Assembly (NCBI GenBank): GCA_958267355.1
Contig: OY279575.1
Coordinates: 1,100,335 to 1,164,334 of the forward strand
From: an uncultured Alphaproteobacteria bacterium
GTDB taxonomy: Bacteria; Pseudomonadota; Alphaproteobacteria; JALCBB01
Reading direction: 5' to 3'
Length of the DNA stretch: 64,000 nt
Numbering within the stretch: the stretch's first letter is position 1; every line of letters begins with the position of its first letter. The translations under genes were made by a program, and so were the position numbers. Below are positions 8,430 to 15,607 of this stretch, in pieces. The notes under the pieces were generated by a model, which worked only from the letters and a program-made list of their open reading frames with translations, was not told the DNA's origin and searched no databases.

Positions 8430-9569
8430 TTATCCATTTTTCCCTATTTTTTTCTCCTGTTCTTGGCTCTGAGCCGAGCTTTTTTCTGAATTTTGTCCGC
8501 CCGCCAGAACCGCTTCTAGCCGCTTTTCTAAAGCTATTTTCAAGTCTTCGGCGGTTTTCCAGAACAGCACCCCCGACGGAGCCGAAGCCGCTTCCAACGC
8601 CAAAGCCTTGCGTAGCCCCTTATCATCACGGCAAGTCCACAAAATAGGCACACCAAGCCCCGCCGCAAAACCCGCTTCAAACCACAAGCCACCCGGCGGC
8701 ATAGACTTCGCCTCGCCTGTCATCTCCACCACCACCGCCCGTGCCTGACGAATAGCGTGAAGCGGCTCACCCAACGGACGATTCCCCGTCTTAGACCGAT
8801 CCAGCCGCAAAGCCTGCAACTTATATCGTGCCGCCGCAGGAGCTATCGCCTGCTCAAAAATAGCTTGTGCATCTCCGTGGTGCCACTGTGCCGCATACAA
8901 AGTCTGACTCTGCGGCGGCTTAGTCATCTTACGCAAAGCCACCAAATGCTCCTGCCCTTCAGGCAAAAGCGTAAGCCGCTGTTCAGGACCTTCCGCCGAT
9001 ACCCGCGAAGTTAAATCCACGCAAGACCGCCGCTCTAAGTCGCGCAACACCGACCACAAGGCTTCACTCGTCGCCGTCGCCGACCAAGCCTGCGCCAAAG
9101 TCATCAAAGTCACATCAAGAACCAACGGCTCAGAAAACTCTGGAGCCAGCCTATCGGTCAGGAGCAAAACCCGATCGCCCCGCTCGCGCAACGAAAGTGC
9201 TGCTCCCGTAGCCCGTCTTACTTCTCCGCCCGCGATGAGATGCTGAACTCTGCCCAAAACTTCCGTGTTGATCGTCGCAACTGTCTTGCGTAGCTCGTGT
9301 TCAACAATCCAGTTTGTAAGCGCGCGCTTTAAACTCTCGCTATGGCTCGCACTATTCCCCACACCATCACCAGCCGCCGCCTTCGCCGCCGCCAAGACTT
9401 CACCCAGCTTCTTGGCAGCTTCAGCTTCCAAAACAAACCGCCCACCAGCCCGAGCGGAAAAAAATTCCCCTGCTCCTGCTTTAGAGTCTTCTTTAGCCTG
9501 CGCGTCTGTCCCCCAAATCGGACACACCGCCTGCCGCCCAAACCCACTCCGCCAATCACTAAGTGCCAT
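8430..9569 (-). CDS. Protein with C-terminal nucleoside 2-deoxyribosyltransferase/TIR-like domain
   Basis: The 379-residue product has an N-terminal region with CPIWGTDAQ (about 16-24) and an AGGRFVLE motif (41-48). A helical middle follows, then a C-terminal Rossmann-like domain (about 222-313). There, ARAVVVEMTGE is followed by GGLWFEAGFAAGLGVPILWTC, the pattern of nucleoside 2-deoxyribosyltransferase and TIR-like folds; Glu298 sits at the place of their catalytic Glu. The last about 35 residues are charged. It lies 46 bases after the DNA methyltransferase gene in the same direction. By analogy with nucleotide- or NAD-cleaving effectors it could be a defence effector, but that is inference. 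The domain call is moderate. Confidence 0.6.
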   Translation of the reverse strand: MALSDWRSGFGRQAVCPIWGTDAQAKEDSKAGAGEFFSARAGGRFVLEAEAAKKLGEVLAAAKAAAGDGVGNSASHSESLKRALTNWIVEHELRKTVATINTEVLGRVQHLIAGGEVRRATGAALSLRERGDRVLLLTDRLAPEFSEPLVLDVTLMTLAQAWSATATSEALWSVLRDLERRSCVDLTSRVSAEGPEQRLTLLPEGQEHLVALRKMTKPPQSQTLYAAQWHHGDAQAIFEQAIAPAAARYKLQALRLDRSKTGNRPLGEPLHAIRQARAVVVEMTGEAKSMPPGGLWFEAGFAAGLGVPILWTCRDDKGLRKALALEAASAPSGVLFWKTAEDLKIALEKRLEAVLAGGQNSEKSSAQSQEQEKKIGKNG

Positions 9570-9615
9570 ACCAACGCGCCTTCCGCTTCACCCGAAACCC
9601 ATTTACACAACCCGC

Positions 9616-10554
9616 TTACACCACCTTTTTACACGCAACGCCCGCATCTTCAAAACGCCGCTCAATCACCGCCACCGCTTCAGGATTTTCATCCACCAGA
9701 ATACACCGCCTGCCATTCTGTGCCGCCGCCAAACCCGTCGTGCCACTTCCCGCAAAGAAATCTAACACGAGCTCTCCCGCGTTGCTGTGCACCTTGACGA
9801 TACGCTCCAAGATGGCGAGCGGCTTCTGCGTCGGATAGCCCGTCTTCTCCTTGCTGTTGGTCGGGACAATCGTCTGCCACCAAACATCAGTCGGAGTCTT
9901 TCCACGCTTCGCCTTTTCTTCCCCCACCAGCGAAGGCGCCATATACGGCACACGGTCAATCGCTTCATAATTAAAGGTGTAGTCCTTCGGATTCTTAGCG
10001 TAAAACAAAATCGTGTCGTGCTTCGCCGACCAACGCGACTTAGAGCGTCCGCCGTAATCATAAGCCCAGATAATCTCGTTGATAAACGACTCACGTCCGA
10101 AAATCTCGTCAAGCATCACCTTAACATAGTGCGCCTCACGGGCATCAAGATGCACAAACAACGCACCATTGTCCGCCAACACACGCCGTGCCTGCTCCAG
10201 CCGCGGACGCAAAAACGCCGCGTAATCATCAAACGAGTCTCCATACGCCAAACGCGACACTTCCCGCGTTTGATAGTGCTTCCCCCCAAATCCAACTTGC
10301 GTTGAACTTCTTTCATCAGAATCTTCTATTTGCTCTACCTGTAGCGTCCGCCTGACTTGTTCTTTGCCCGTATTAAAAGGCGGATCCACATAAATCAAAT
10401 TAACCACCCCATCCCCCAGCCGCCCCAAGACCGACAAACACTCCCCCTCCACAACCAACGCAGACCCCGCCCTTACAGGCAGACCTAACTGCGAGTTGCC
10501 CCAGTCGTTATCGGCGGATTTCTTTTTCAATGTCATTGAGTATGTGAGCGTCAC
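9616..10554 (-). CDS. DNA N6-adenine or N4-cytosine methyltransferase, beta class
   Basis: This is a solitary SAM-dependent DNA methyltransferase of 312 residues. The catalytic motif IV VDPPF (about 56-60) precedes the SAM-binding motif FFAGSGTTGLAA (266-277), the beta-class order. TGYPTQKPLAILERI (238-252) is typical of this group. No restriction enzyme gene is adjacent; neighbours are a NYN nuclease upstream and a TIR/deoxyribosyltransferase-like gene downstream. The reading frame overlaps the end of the NYN gene by 47 bases from the ATG at 10554, or 29 from the ATG at 10536, implying translational coupling. The recognition sequence cannot be inferred. It may act in self-marking for a defence module or as an orphan regulator. 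Confidence 0.88.
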   Translation of the reverse strand: MTLTYSMTLKKKSADNDWGNSQLGLPVRAGSALVVEGECLSVLGRLGDGVVNLIYVDPPFNTGKEQVRRTLQVEQIEDSDERSSTQVGFGGKHYQTREVSRLAYGDSFDDYAAFLRPRLEQARRVLADNGALFVHLDAREAHYVKVMLDEIFGRESFINEIIWAYDYGGRSKSRWSAKHDTILFYAKNPKDYTFNYEAIDRVPYMAPSLVGEEKAKRGKTPTDVWWQTIVPTNSKEKTGYPTQKPLAILERIVKVHSNAGELVLDFFAGSGTTGLAAAQNGRRCILVDENPEAVAVIERRFEDAGVACKKVV

Positions 10555-11182
10555 TGCATTCTTTTTTCAGTAATTTACTAGCGGAACATCTGTTCCCTTG
10601 GGCATGCCATAGGGTTGTAAATACTCCATCATCTTCTTTCGCGCATTGCACTACGGGTATAAAATCACTATCACCCGTAACTAGACAAATTCTATTGATT
10701 CGTTTTTGAGCAACTAAAGTAGCAATATCTCGAGCAAGAAAGGTATCTACAGCCTTCTGTTCAAATTTTGGTTTGCGATAAAATTCTATCCCCTCGGTAG
10801 AGCTTACTCTATACTTGTATGTACGGCCTCTGCGCTTATGCATGCGACCTTCCCGCACATCATATCCAGCATCATTGAGATAGCTTTTGAACTTTTGGTA
10901 TGCAGACCAACGTGCATCATGTTCAAAAAAACGCCCACCCTTACCTCTCTCTCGAAATGGTGGACAAGTATAAAATCTGCGATAGACTATCTTTTGTTCT
11001 AGATCTTCCATTATCTTTAAGGTCAGCTTTTCATAATCTATTGTTGACTCTGGAAAGTGCTTCTTAATAGGAGATCCTATATCTCCCCAATAACTCTCAT
11101 CGATCTTTGAGAACACATTCGTGACAGCGGCTCTCAAATGGCCTCCGTCAATAAAAATTCCTACTCTTTCTGACATAGTCAA
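10508..11182 (-). CDS. NYN/PIN-like domain ribonuclease-type protein (first copy)
   Basis: The 224-residue protein fits the NYN (LabA-like) branch of PIN-fold nucleases. IFIDGGHLR holds Asp12, KAVDTFLARDI holds an acidic residue at about 146, and LVTGDSDFIPVV holds Asp171 and Asp173; together these make the metal site. A basic insertion (about 110-125, MHKRRGRTYKYR) suggests nucleic-acid binding. It heads a minus-strand block with a DNA methyltransferase, which it overlaps. Its leader (11183-11330) has a TTGACA promoter and a strong GC hairpin before the start codon. A second NYN gene at 40896 is likewise preceded by hairpin units. Substrate and role are unknown; RNA processing or toxin-like action are possibilities. 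Confidence 0.8.
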   Translation of the reverse strand: MTMSERVGIFIDGGHLRAAVTNVFSKIDESYWGDIGSPIKKHFPESTIDYEKLTLKIMEDLEQKIVYRRFYTCPPFRERGKGGRFFEHDARWSAYQKFKSYLNDAGYDVREGRMHKRRGRTYKYRVSSTEGIEFYRKPKFEQKAVDTFLARDIATLVAQKRINRICLVTGDSDFIPVVQCAKEDDGVFTTLWHAQGNRCSASKLLKKECSDAHILNDIEKEIRR

Positions 11183-11330
11183 AATCCGATAAAAACAGAA
11201 AAAAAGATTCCCTGAAGTTGAGAGTACAAGGAAAGGGCGGGGCCACCAATGGCAACCCCGCCCCTAGTGCCCAATGGGCTTATCAGTAGGTGAAAGGTAC
11301 ATTGATTCAAGGATGATTGTCAAGCACTTT
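11183..11330 (-). promoter_or_regulatory. Promoter and hairpin leader of the first NYN gene
   Basis: On the minus strand, TTGACA (11323-11318) is followed after 18 bases by TACCTT (11299-11294), a plausible sigma-70 promoter. The predicted transcript contains GCCCA/TGGGC (11268-11278) and then a strong hairpin at 11234-11262. It reaches the NYN ATG about 50 bases further on. The arrangement looks like a transcription attenuator or a short RNA placed before a nuclease gene. Confidence 0.5.
11234..11262 (-). terminator. GC-rich hairpin between lpdA and the first NYN gene
   Basis: GGGCGGGG (11234-11241) pairs with CCCCGCCC (11255-11262), and on the minus strand TTTCCTT follows. It could end transcription from lpdA, or act as an attenuator for the NYN gene downstream. 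The U-tract is short. Confidence 0.55.
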
Positions 11331-11421
11331 GGTAAAAAATACTGATAAATTAATCAATAAAAACATTGAATTATGTTAGAATCAGCCAAATTTTAGCCAT
11401 GTTTCGCCTTGTTCGGGCGGC

Positions 11422-12807
11422 TTAGATGTGTAAAGCGCCATCGTTTGTGGCTAGGGCGGCTTCTTTGACGATTTCGTTGAGGGTTGGGTGGGCGTGGCTG
11501 GTGCGGGCTAGGTCTTCTGCCGAGCCGTGGAACGCCATTACCAAGCCAACTTCGTGGATCAGGGCTCCTGCGTCGGCTCCTAAGATGTGTGCGCCCAGTA
11601 GGCGGTCGGTTTCTTTGTCAGCCAGCACTTTGACGAAGCCGTCGGTGGCACCCATGGCGCGGGCGCGTCCGTTTGCCATATAGGGAAACTTGCCCACTTT
11701 GTAGGCAATGCCTTTTTCTTTAAGCGACTCTTCGCTTTCGCCGATGCTGGCGGCTTCGGGTTCGGTATAGACCACGCCCGGGATGTTGTGATAGTGCATC
11801 ACGCCCGCGCCGCCTGCGAGACGCTCCACGAGTGCCACGCCTTCTTCTTCGGCTTTGTGGGCGAGCATGGGGCCTTTGATAACATCTCCGATGGCGTAGA
11901 TATTCGGCACGGAAGTTGCGAAGTTGCTGTCTACATCAATGCGTCCGTGGTCGTCTAGCTTCACGCCTGCGGAGTCGGCTCCTGCGGGGTTGGCGCGTCT
12001 TCCGACTGACACCAAGACCGCGTCGGCTTCTACTTCTTCGGTAGCACCGCCTTCTTTTGCCGCTAGAGTGACTTTAACTCCTGCTTTGCCTGTTGCGACT
12101 TTTTCTACTTTGGTGCCGAGCTTGAAGGTGAGTCCTTGCTTTTCTAGCAGGGGCTGGAAGGTTTTAGATATCTCGCCATCCATGCCAGGGAGAATTCTGT
12201 CTAAGAATTCAACCACCACGACTTCGGCTCCGAGTCGTGACCAGACGCATCCGAGTTCTAAGCCGATATAGCCGCCGCCCACAACGATAAGCTTCTTCGG
12301 CACTTCGCTTAAGGCGAGTCCGCCCGTTGAAGACAGCACCCGCTCTTCGTCAAACGGCAAGTCGGGCAAAGCCACAGGCTCAGAACCTGTCGCCCAAATA
12401 ATCTGCTTGCCCTTGAGTGAGTCATTGCCAACTTTGACGACTCCGTCTTTGGCAAGCGTGGCTTCGCCTTTAATCCATTCAATCTTGTTTTTCTTAAACA
12501 AAAACTCAATGCCTTTGGTGTTGGCGGTCACGACTTTGCTCTTGTGCTTCTGCATTGCCGTAAGGTCTAGCGTGGCTTCGGCTTTGATGCCGAATTGCTT
12601 GAGTCCGCCGTGGGCGGCTTCGTGGAACTTCTCGCTTGCCGAGAGCAACGCCTTAGACGGAATGCATCCTACATTCAGGCAGGTGCCACCTAAGGCAGGA
12701 AGTTTTTCCACGCAGGCGGTTTTCATGCCGAGCTGCGAAGCGCGTATTGCCGCTACATAGCCCCCTGGACCACCACCAACGACAACGAGGTCAAAGTCTT
12801 GTGCCAT
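11422..12807 (-). CDS. lpdA: Dihydrolipoamide dehydrogenase (E3)
   Basis: E3 reoxidises lipoyl groups of the 2-oxoglutarate and pyruvate dehydrogenase complexes using FAD and NAD+. The product shows the FAD motif VVVGGGPGGYVAA, the redox disulfide in GGTCLNVGCIPSKALL, and the NAD motif VVGGGYIGLELG. The active-site His-Glu is in SHAHPTLNEIVKEAA near the C-terminus. I chose the ATG at 12807 (MAQDFDLVVVGGG). The longer frame to 12864 adds a Lys/Gln-rich tail overlapping the promoter region shared with the divergent HD gene. Length from this start is 461, usual for E3. Other complex genes are not in the window; in many alphaproteobacteria lpdA follows odhB. Confidence 0.96.
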   Translation of the reverse strand: MAQDFDLVVVGGGPGGYVAAIRASQLGMKTACVEKLPALGGTCLNVGCIPSKALLSASEKFHEAAHGGLKQFGIKAEATLDLTAMQKHKSKVVTANTKGIEFLFKKNKIEWIKGEATLAKDGVVKVGNDSLKGKQIIWATGSEPVALPDLPFDEERVLSSTGGLALSEVPKKLIVVGGGYIGLELGCVWSRLGAEVVVVEFLDRILPGMDGEISKTFQPLLEKQGLTFKLGTKVEKVATGKAGVKVTLAAKEGGATEEVEADAVLVSVGRRANPAGADSAGVKLDDHGRIDVDSNFATSVPNIYAIGDVIKGPMLAHKAEEEGVALVERLAGGAGVMHYHNIPGVVYTEPEAASIGESEESLKEKGIAYKVGKFPYMANGRARAMGATDGFVKVLADKETDRLLGAHILGADAGALIHEVGLVMAFHGSAEDLARTSHAHPTLNEIVKEAALATNDGALHI

Positions 12808-12922
12808 TTTGCTTAATCCGTTTTTATGTTTTCTGCGGGTTTTCTGTGTCTGGGCTTGGCTCACAGAAACAAATAAGATACCACAGCGAGCCGTTCCGTT
12901 AAACCTGTATGATGGGCGGGCT

Positions 12923-14353
12923 ATGCGGATTTTTGACTCGGTGCATGGGCTTATCCCTTTTGAGGGGAATTACGCCGAGCTGCGCGGCGTGATTGACACG
13001 CCTGCCTTTCAGCGGCTTAGGCGTATTCGTCAGCTGGGCGTGTCGGACTTGGTCTATCCAGGGGCTACCCATAGCCGCTTTGCCCATTCGGTCGGAGTGT
13101 TTCATGTTGCGCGTAAGCTGCTGGAAATTGTCCGCCAACAGCTGGGCAATGACTACGATGCAGAGCAAGGCAAAGTTGCAGTCGTAGCCGCTTTATTGCA
13201 CGACATCGGCCACGGGCCTTTCTCGCATGTTTTTGAGTCGGCTTTGGCTTTGGCACACGAAGGCGGCTGGAGTGGCTCGGGAGAAGTTGTGCGCCACGAA
13301 GTTTGGACAGCACGGATTATCCGTGAAGATACGCAGCTTGCGGCGGCGTTAGACAAAGTAGGCAAGGCTTGGGCTGTGCAAAACCTTGGCGACAAGGTAG
13401 CGGCTCTGATTGGCAAGGAAGACAAAAATCAAGTCCGTGGAGTCTATTCTGAAATTGTTTCCTCGCAGTTTGATGCAGACCGCTTGGATTATCTTGTCCG
13501 TGATGCACGGGCAACAGGCGTAGATATCGGCAACTTTGAACGCGAGTGGCTTTTAGACTGCTTGCGAATTGCCCACAACGACAAGGGCGAGCCACACTGG
13601 GTAATTGCGACAAAAGGCAGACAAGCGGTTGAAGCCTATTTATTGGCGCGCTTGCAGTTGCATGAAATTATTTATCAGCATCCGACAGCGTGGCGATACG
13701 AAAGCGCTTTCGGAGCCTTTATCGCAAGCCTGCTTGTACAGCTCAATGAAGGAGCAATTTCTACCGAACAAGTTGAAGGCGATGCAGTCTTGCGTTTTCT
13801 GAGCCAGTGGCGGCAGGGCAAAGCCAACACGGCTTCGTACCTAGCAATGGATGACGCGGCGGTTTGGGCACGGATTGCCGATGAAGCTGATGATTTCCGT
13901 GGCACGGAAGAGACGAGTCCCGCGACTTTCTGGGCACGGTTTTTGACGCGGCGACAGCCACTTCCGTTTATGGATCTGCAACCCTTGCCGCGTGACCCCG
14001 GAGCGACTCCGCGTGATGTAAAAAACCTGCTCGGAAAATTTGCAAAAGAAGCCCGCGAAACTTTAGAGCTTCATCCAGGACAATTACGCTACTATGTTTT
14101 GTCTGCCTATCGTGAAAGTGGCCCTGACCCTGATATCTTAATTCAAGACCGAGACGAAAAATCGGCTCGCCCAATCCACGAAATTTCTCCTCTGGTTAGA
14201 AGCATACGCGGCACTTATTTCTGCCGCGTGTATTTCCCGAACCAGAAGATCTTTGCAGAAAAACGCGAAGCCATTACCAAACTAGAGCAAACATTTTGCG
14301 CACCTTGCGGTGCGGCATCAATGCCAAGCCTTGGTACTTCTACCAGCTGCTAG
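12923..14353 (+). CDS. HD-domain phosphohydrolase (dNTPase/SAMHD1-like)
   Basis: The 476-residue protein, read from the ATG at 12923, belongs to the HD superfamily group that includes dGTPases and SAMHD1. It starts MRIFDSVHGLIPFEGNYAELRGVIDTPAFQRLRRIRQLG, then THSRFAHSVGVFHVA with metal-type His, HDIGHGPFSH (93-102), and FDADRLDYLVRDA (about 184-196). The likely role is hydrolysis of dNTPs, though the substrate is not proved. It is divergent from lpdA. The last roughly 15 codons run into the first unit of a 99-base tandem array, so the true ancestral C-terminus was probably different. The upstream extension to 12809 is not supported, since it overlaps the lpdA start. Confidence 0.85.
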   Translation: MRIFDSVHGLIPFEGNYAELRGVIDTPAFQRLRRIRQLGVSDLVYPGATHSRFAHSVGVFHVARKLLEIVRQQLGNDYDAEQGKVAVVAALLHDIGHGPFSHVFESALALAHEGGWSGSGEVVRHEVWTARIIREDTQLAAALDKVGKAWAVQNLGDKVAALIGKEDKNQVRGVYSEIVSSQFDADRLDYLVRDARATGVDIGNFEREWLLDCLRIAHNDKGEPHWVIATKGRQAVEAYLLARLQLHEIIYQHPTAWRYESAFGAFIASLLVQLNEGAISTEQVEGDAVLRFLSQWRQGKANTASYLAMDDAAVWARIADEADDFRGTEETSPATFWARFLTRRQPLPFMDLQPLPRDPGATPRDVKNLLGKFAKEARETLELHPGQLRYYVLSAYRESGPDPDILIQDRDEKSARPIHEISPLVRSIRGTYFCRVYFPNQKIFAEKREAITKLEQTFCAPCGAASMPSLGTSTSC

Positions 14354-14705
14354 GCTCCATAACTTCAAGGTTAGGCTTCTTGGTTTCACTCCCCCCTTAA
14401 TGTTTAGCGGTGCAGCACCTGTGCCAAGCCTTGGTACTTCTACCAGCCGCTAGGCTCCATAACTTCAAGGTTAGGCTTCTTGGCTTCACTGCCCCTTAAT
14501 GTTTAGCGGTGCAGCACCTGTGCCAAGCCTTGGTACTTCTACCAGCCGCTAGGCTCCATAACTTCAAGGTTAGGCTTCTTGGCTTCACTCCCCCTTAATG
14601 TTTGGCGGTGCAGCACCTGTGCCAAGCCTTGGTACTTCTACCAGCCGCTAGGCTCCATAACTTCAAGGTTAGGCTTCTTGGCTTCACTCCCCCTTAGCGT
14701 TTGGC
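14311..14705. repeat. 99-bp tandem array between two convergent gene ends
   Basis: Four copies of a 99-100 base unit lie between the HD gene and the phage holin gene; the motif TGCCAAGCCTTGG recurs at 14322, 14422, 14521 and 14620. The first copy encodes the C-terminus of the HD protein, and the last contains the stop region of the minus-strand holin gene. Units differ by only a few bases, so the expansion is recent. Each contains AAGCCT and AGGCTT arms able to pair. Confidence 0.92.
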
Positions 14706-15239
14706 GAAGAAGCTACTCAGCATTCCCAGCGGAGATGACACAGCAGCTCCGCTTGCCACAGCTTTGTCGTGCGAGCGTTTGACGACTCCAACACCCAAGA
14801 CTGAAAGGGCGACTCCCCACATAAAGGTAAGTTCAGCGGCGGCGGATAAGATTGCATCCGCCTTATCCGTGCGGAAGACCACCACCCAAGTCAAAGCACA
14901 AGTCTGAACCACCCACGCCGCCGCCACAGCATAGCCAAAAGTTGGCCGCCAACGGCGTACGTAAGCGTCTTGGCTTTGGGCTTCCACACGCAACGAGCGA
15001 TTGACTTCACTCAACAGCGTGGTTTCGTGTTTCAGACGCAAAGCCAAGACTTCTTCTAGGTGGCGATGGGCTTGTTTCAGTTCGCTGGCGTCTTGGCGTG
15101 AGTCCAAAGTTTGACGCAGGGCATCTAGGGCATCAGCGGCGGAATTGCCTTTGCCCTCGGGCAGTTTGCGCAAACTTGGAGCAAGGGCTTCCAAGAGCAG
15201 TGGAATACCCAAGCGGGCGATTAAAGAAGCAGGTAGCAT
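14694..15239 (-). CDS. Phage holin of the GTA/3TM type
   Basis: The 181-residue protein resembles the GTA_holin_3TM group. A hydrophilic coiled-coil N-terminal region (about 20-85) is followed by RRWRPTFGYAVAAAWVVQ and two or three membrane segments between about 103 and 155. Holins permeabilise the inner membrane at the end of a phage or gene-transfer-agent cycle. It is the last gene of the minus-strand phage cluster. No endolysin gene is seen nearby. Its final codons (FFAKR) and stop form part of the 99-base tandem array. The family is recognised by pattern only. Confidence 0.75.
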   Translation of the reverse strand: MLPASLIARLGIPLLLEALAPSLRKLPEGKGNSAADALDALRQTLDSRQDASELKQAHRHLEEVLALRLKHETTLLSEVNRSLRVEAQSQDAYVRRWRPTFGYAVAAAWVVQTCALTWVVVFRTDKADAILSAAAELTFMWGVALSVLGVGVVKRSHDKAVASGAAVSSPLGMLSSFFAKR

Positions 15240-15245
15240 GGTTTA

Positions 15246-15280
15246 TCTCCCCTGTGTGTCTGTGTGTGTCTGTGTGTGTA
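15246..15280. repeat. TG-rich microsatellite
   Basis: The dinucleotide-type run CTGTGTGTGT is repeated three times between the holin gene and the next phage gene. Confidence 0.8.
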
Positions 15281-15290
15281 TCTACTGAAC

Positions 15291-15605
15291 TTAAGGTAGC
15301 CGACCAACAAGCAAATCGTCTAGCTTGCGTTCCATCCGCAGGAGCTGGTGGGCAAGCCGCTGTTCGCATTCGCGCAAAGCCGATTGGGTGGCGTATCCGC
15401 GCACGACTTCTAAGCGGAAACGCGCCACTTCGCCCGCTGTGTCGCGCAGGGCAGTATCTAAATCACTGCGTTGCTTGGCAAGGGCTGCGCTCAACGTACG
15501 CTGTCCGCGTAGGAGCCAGACCACCAAGGCGGCAGCAGCAGGGATTTCCACCACAGAAATCCACCAGACAAGCGCAGGGTCAAGAACGAGCGGCATAGAA
15601 GACAC
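15291..15605 (-). CDS. Small phage membrane protein with coiled coil
   Basis: The 104-residue protein has one membrane segment near residues 10-29 (LVWWISVVEIPAAAALVVWLL). A charged, probably coiled-coil tail (about 35-100) rich in Arg, Glu and Leu follows. It begins 2 bases after the terminase stop and precedes the holin. That size and layout recall i-spanins or small virion-associated membrane proteins, but no diagnostic motif is visible. It belongs to the phage cluster by position. Confidence 0.65.
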   Translation of the reverse strand: MSSMPLVLDPALVWWISVVEIPAAAALVVWLLRGQRTLSAALAKQRSDLDTALRDTAGEVARFRLEVVRGYATQSALRECEQRLAHQLLRMERKLDDLLVGRLP

Positions 15606-15607
15606 GC

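Noticed and set aside
14311-14705. CRISPR-like array
   Set aside because: Units are about 99 bases with no unique spacers; the whole unit is repeated, so it is a tandem duplication.
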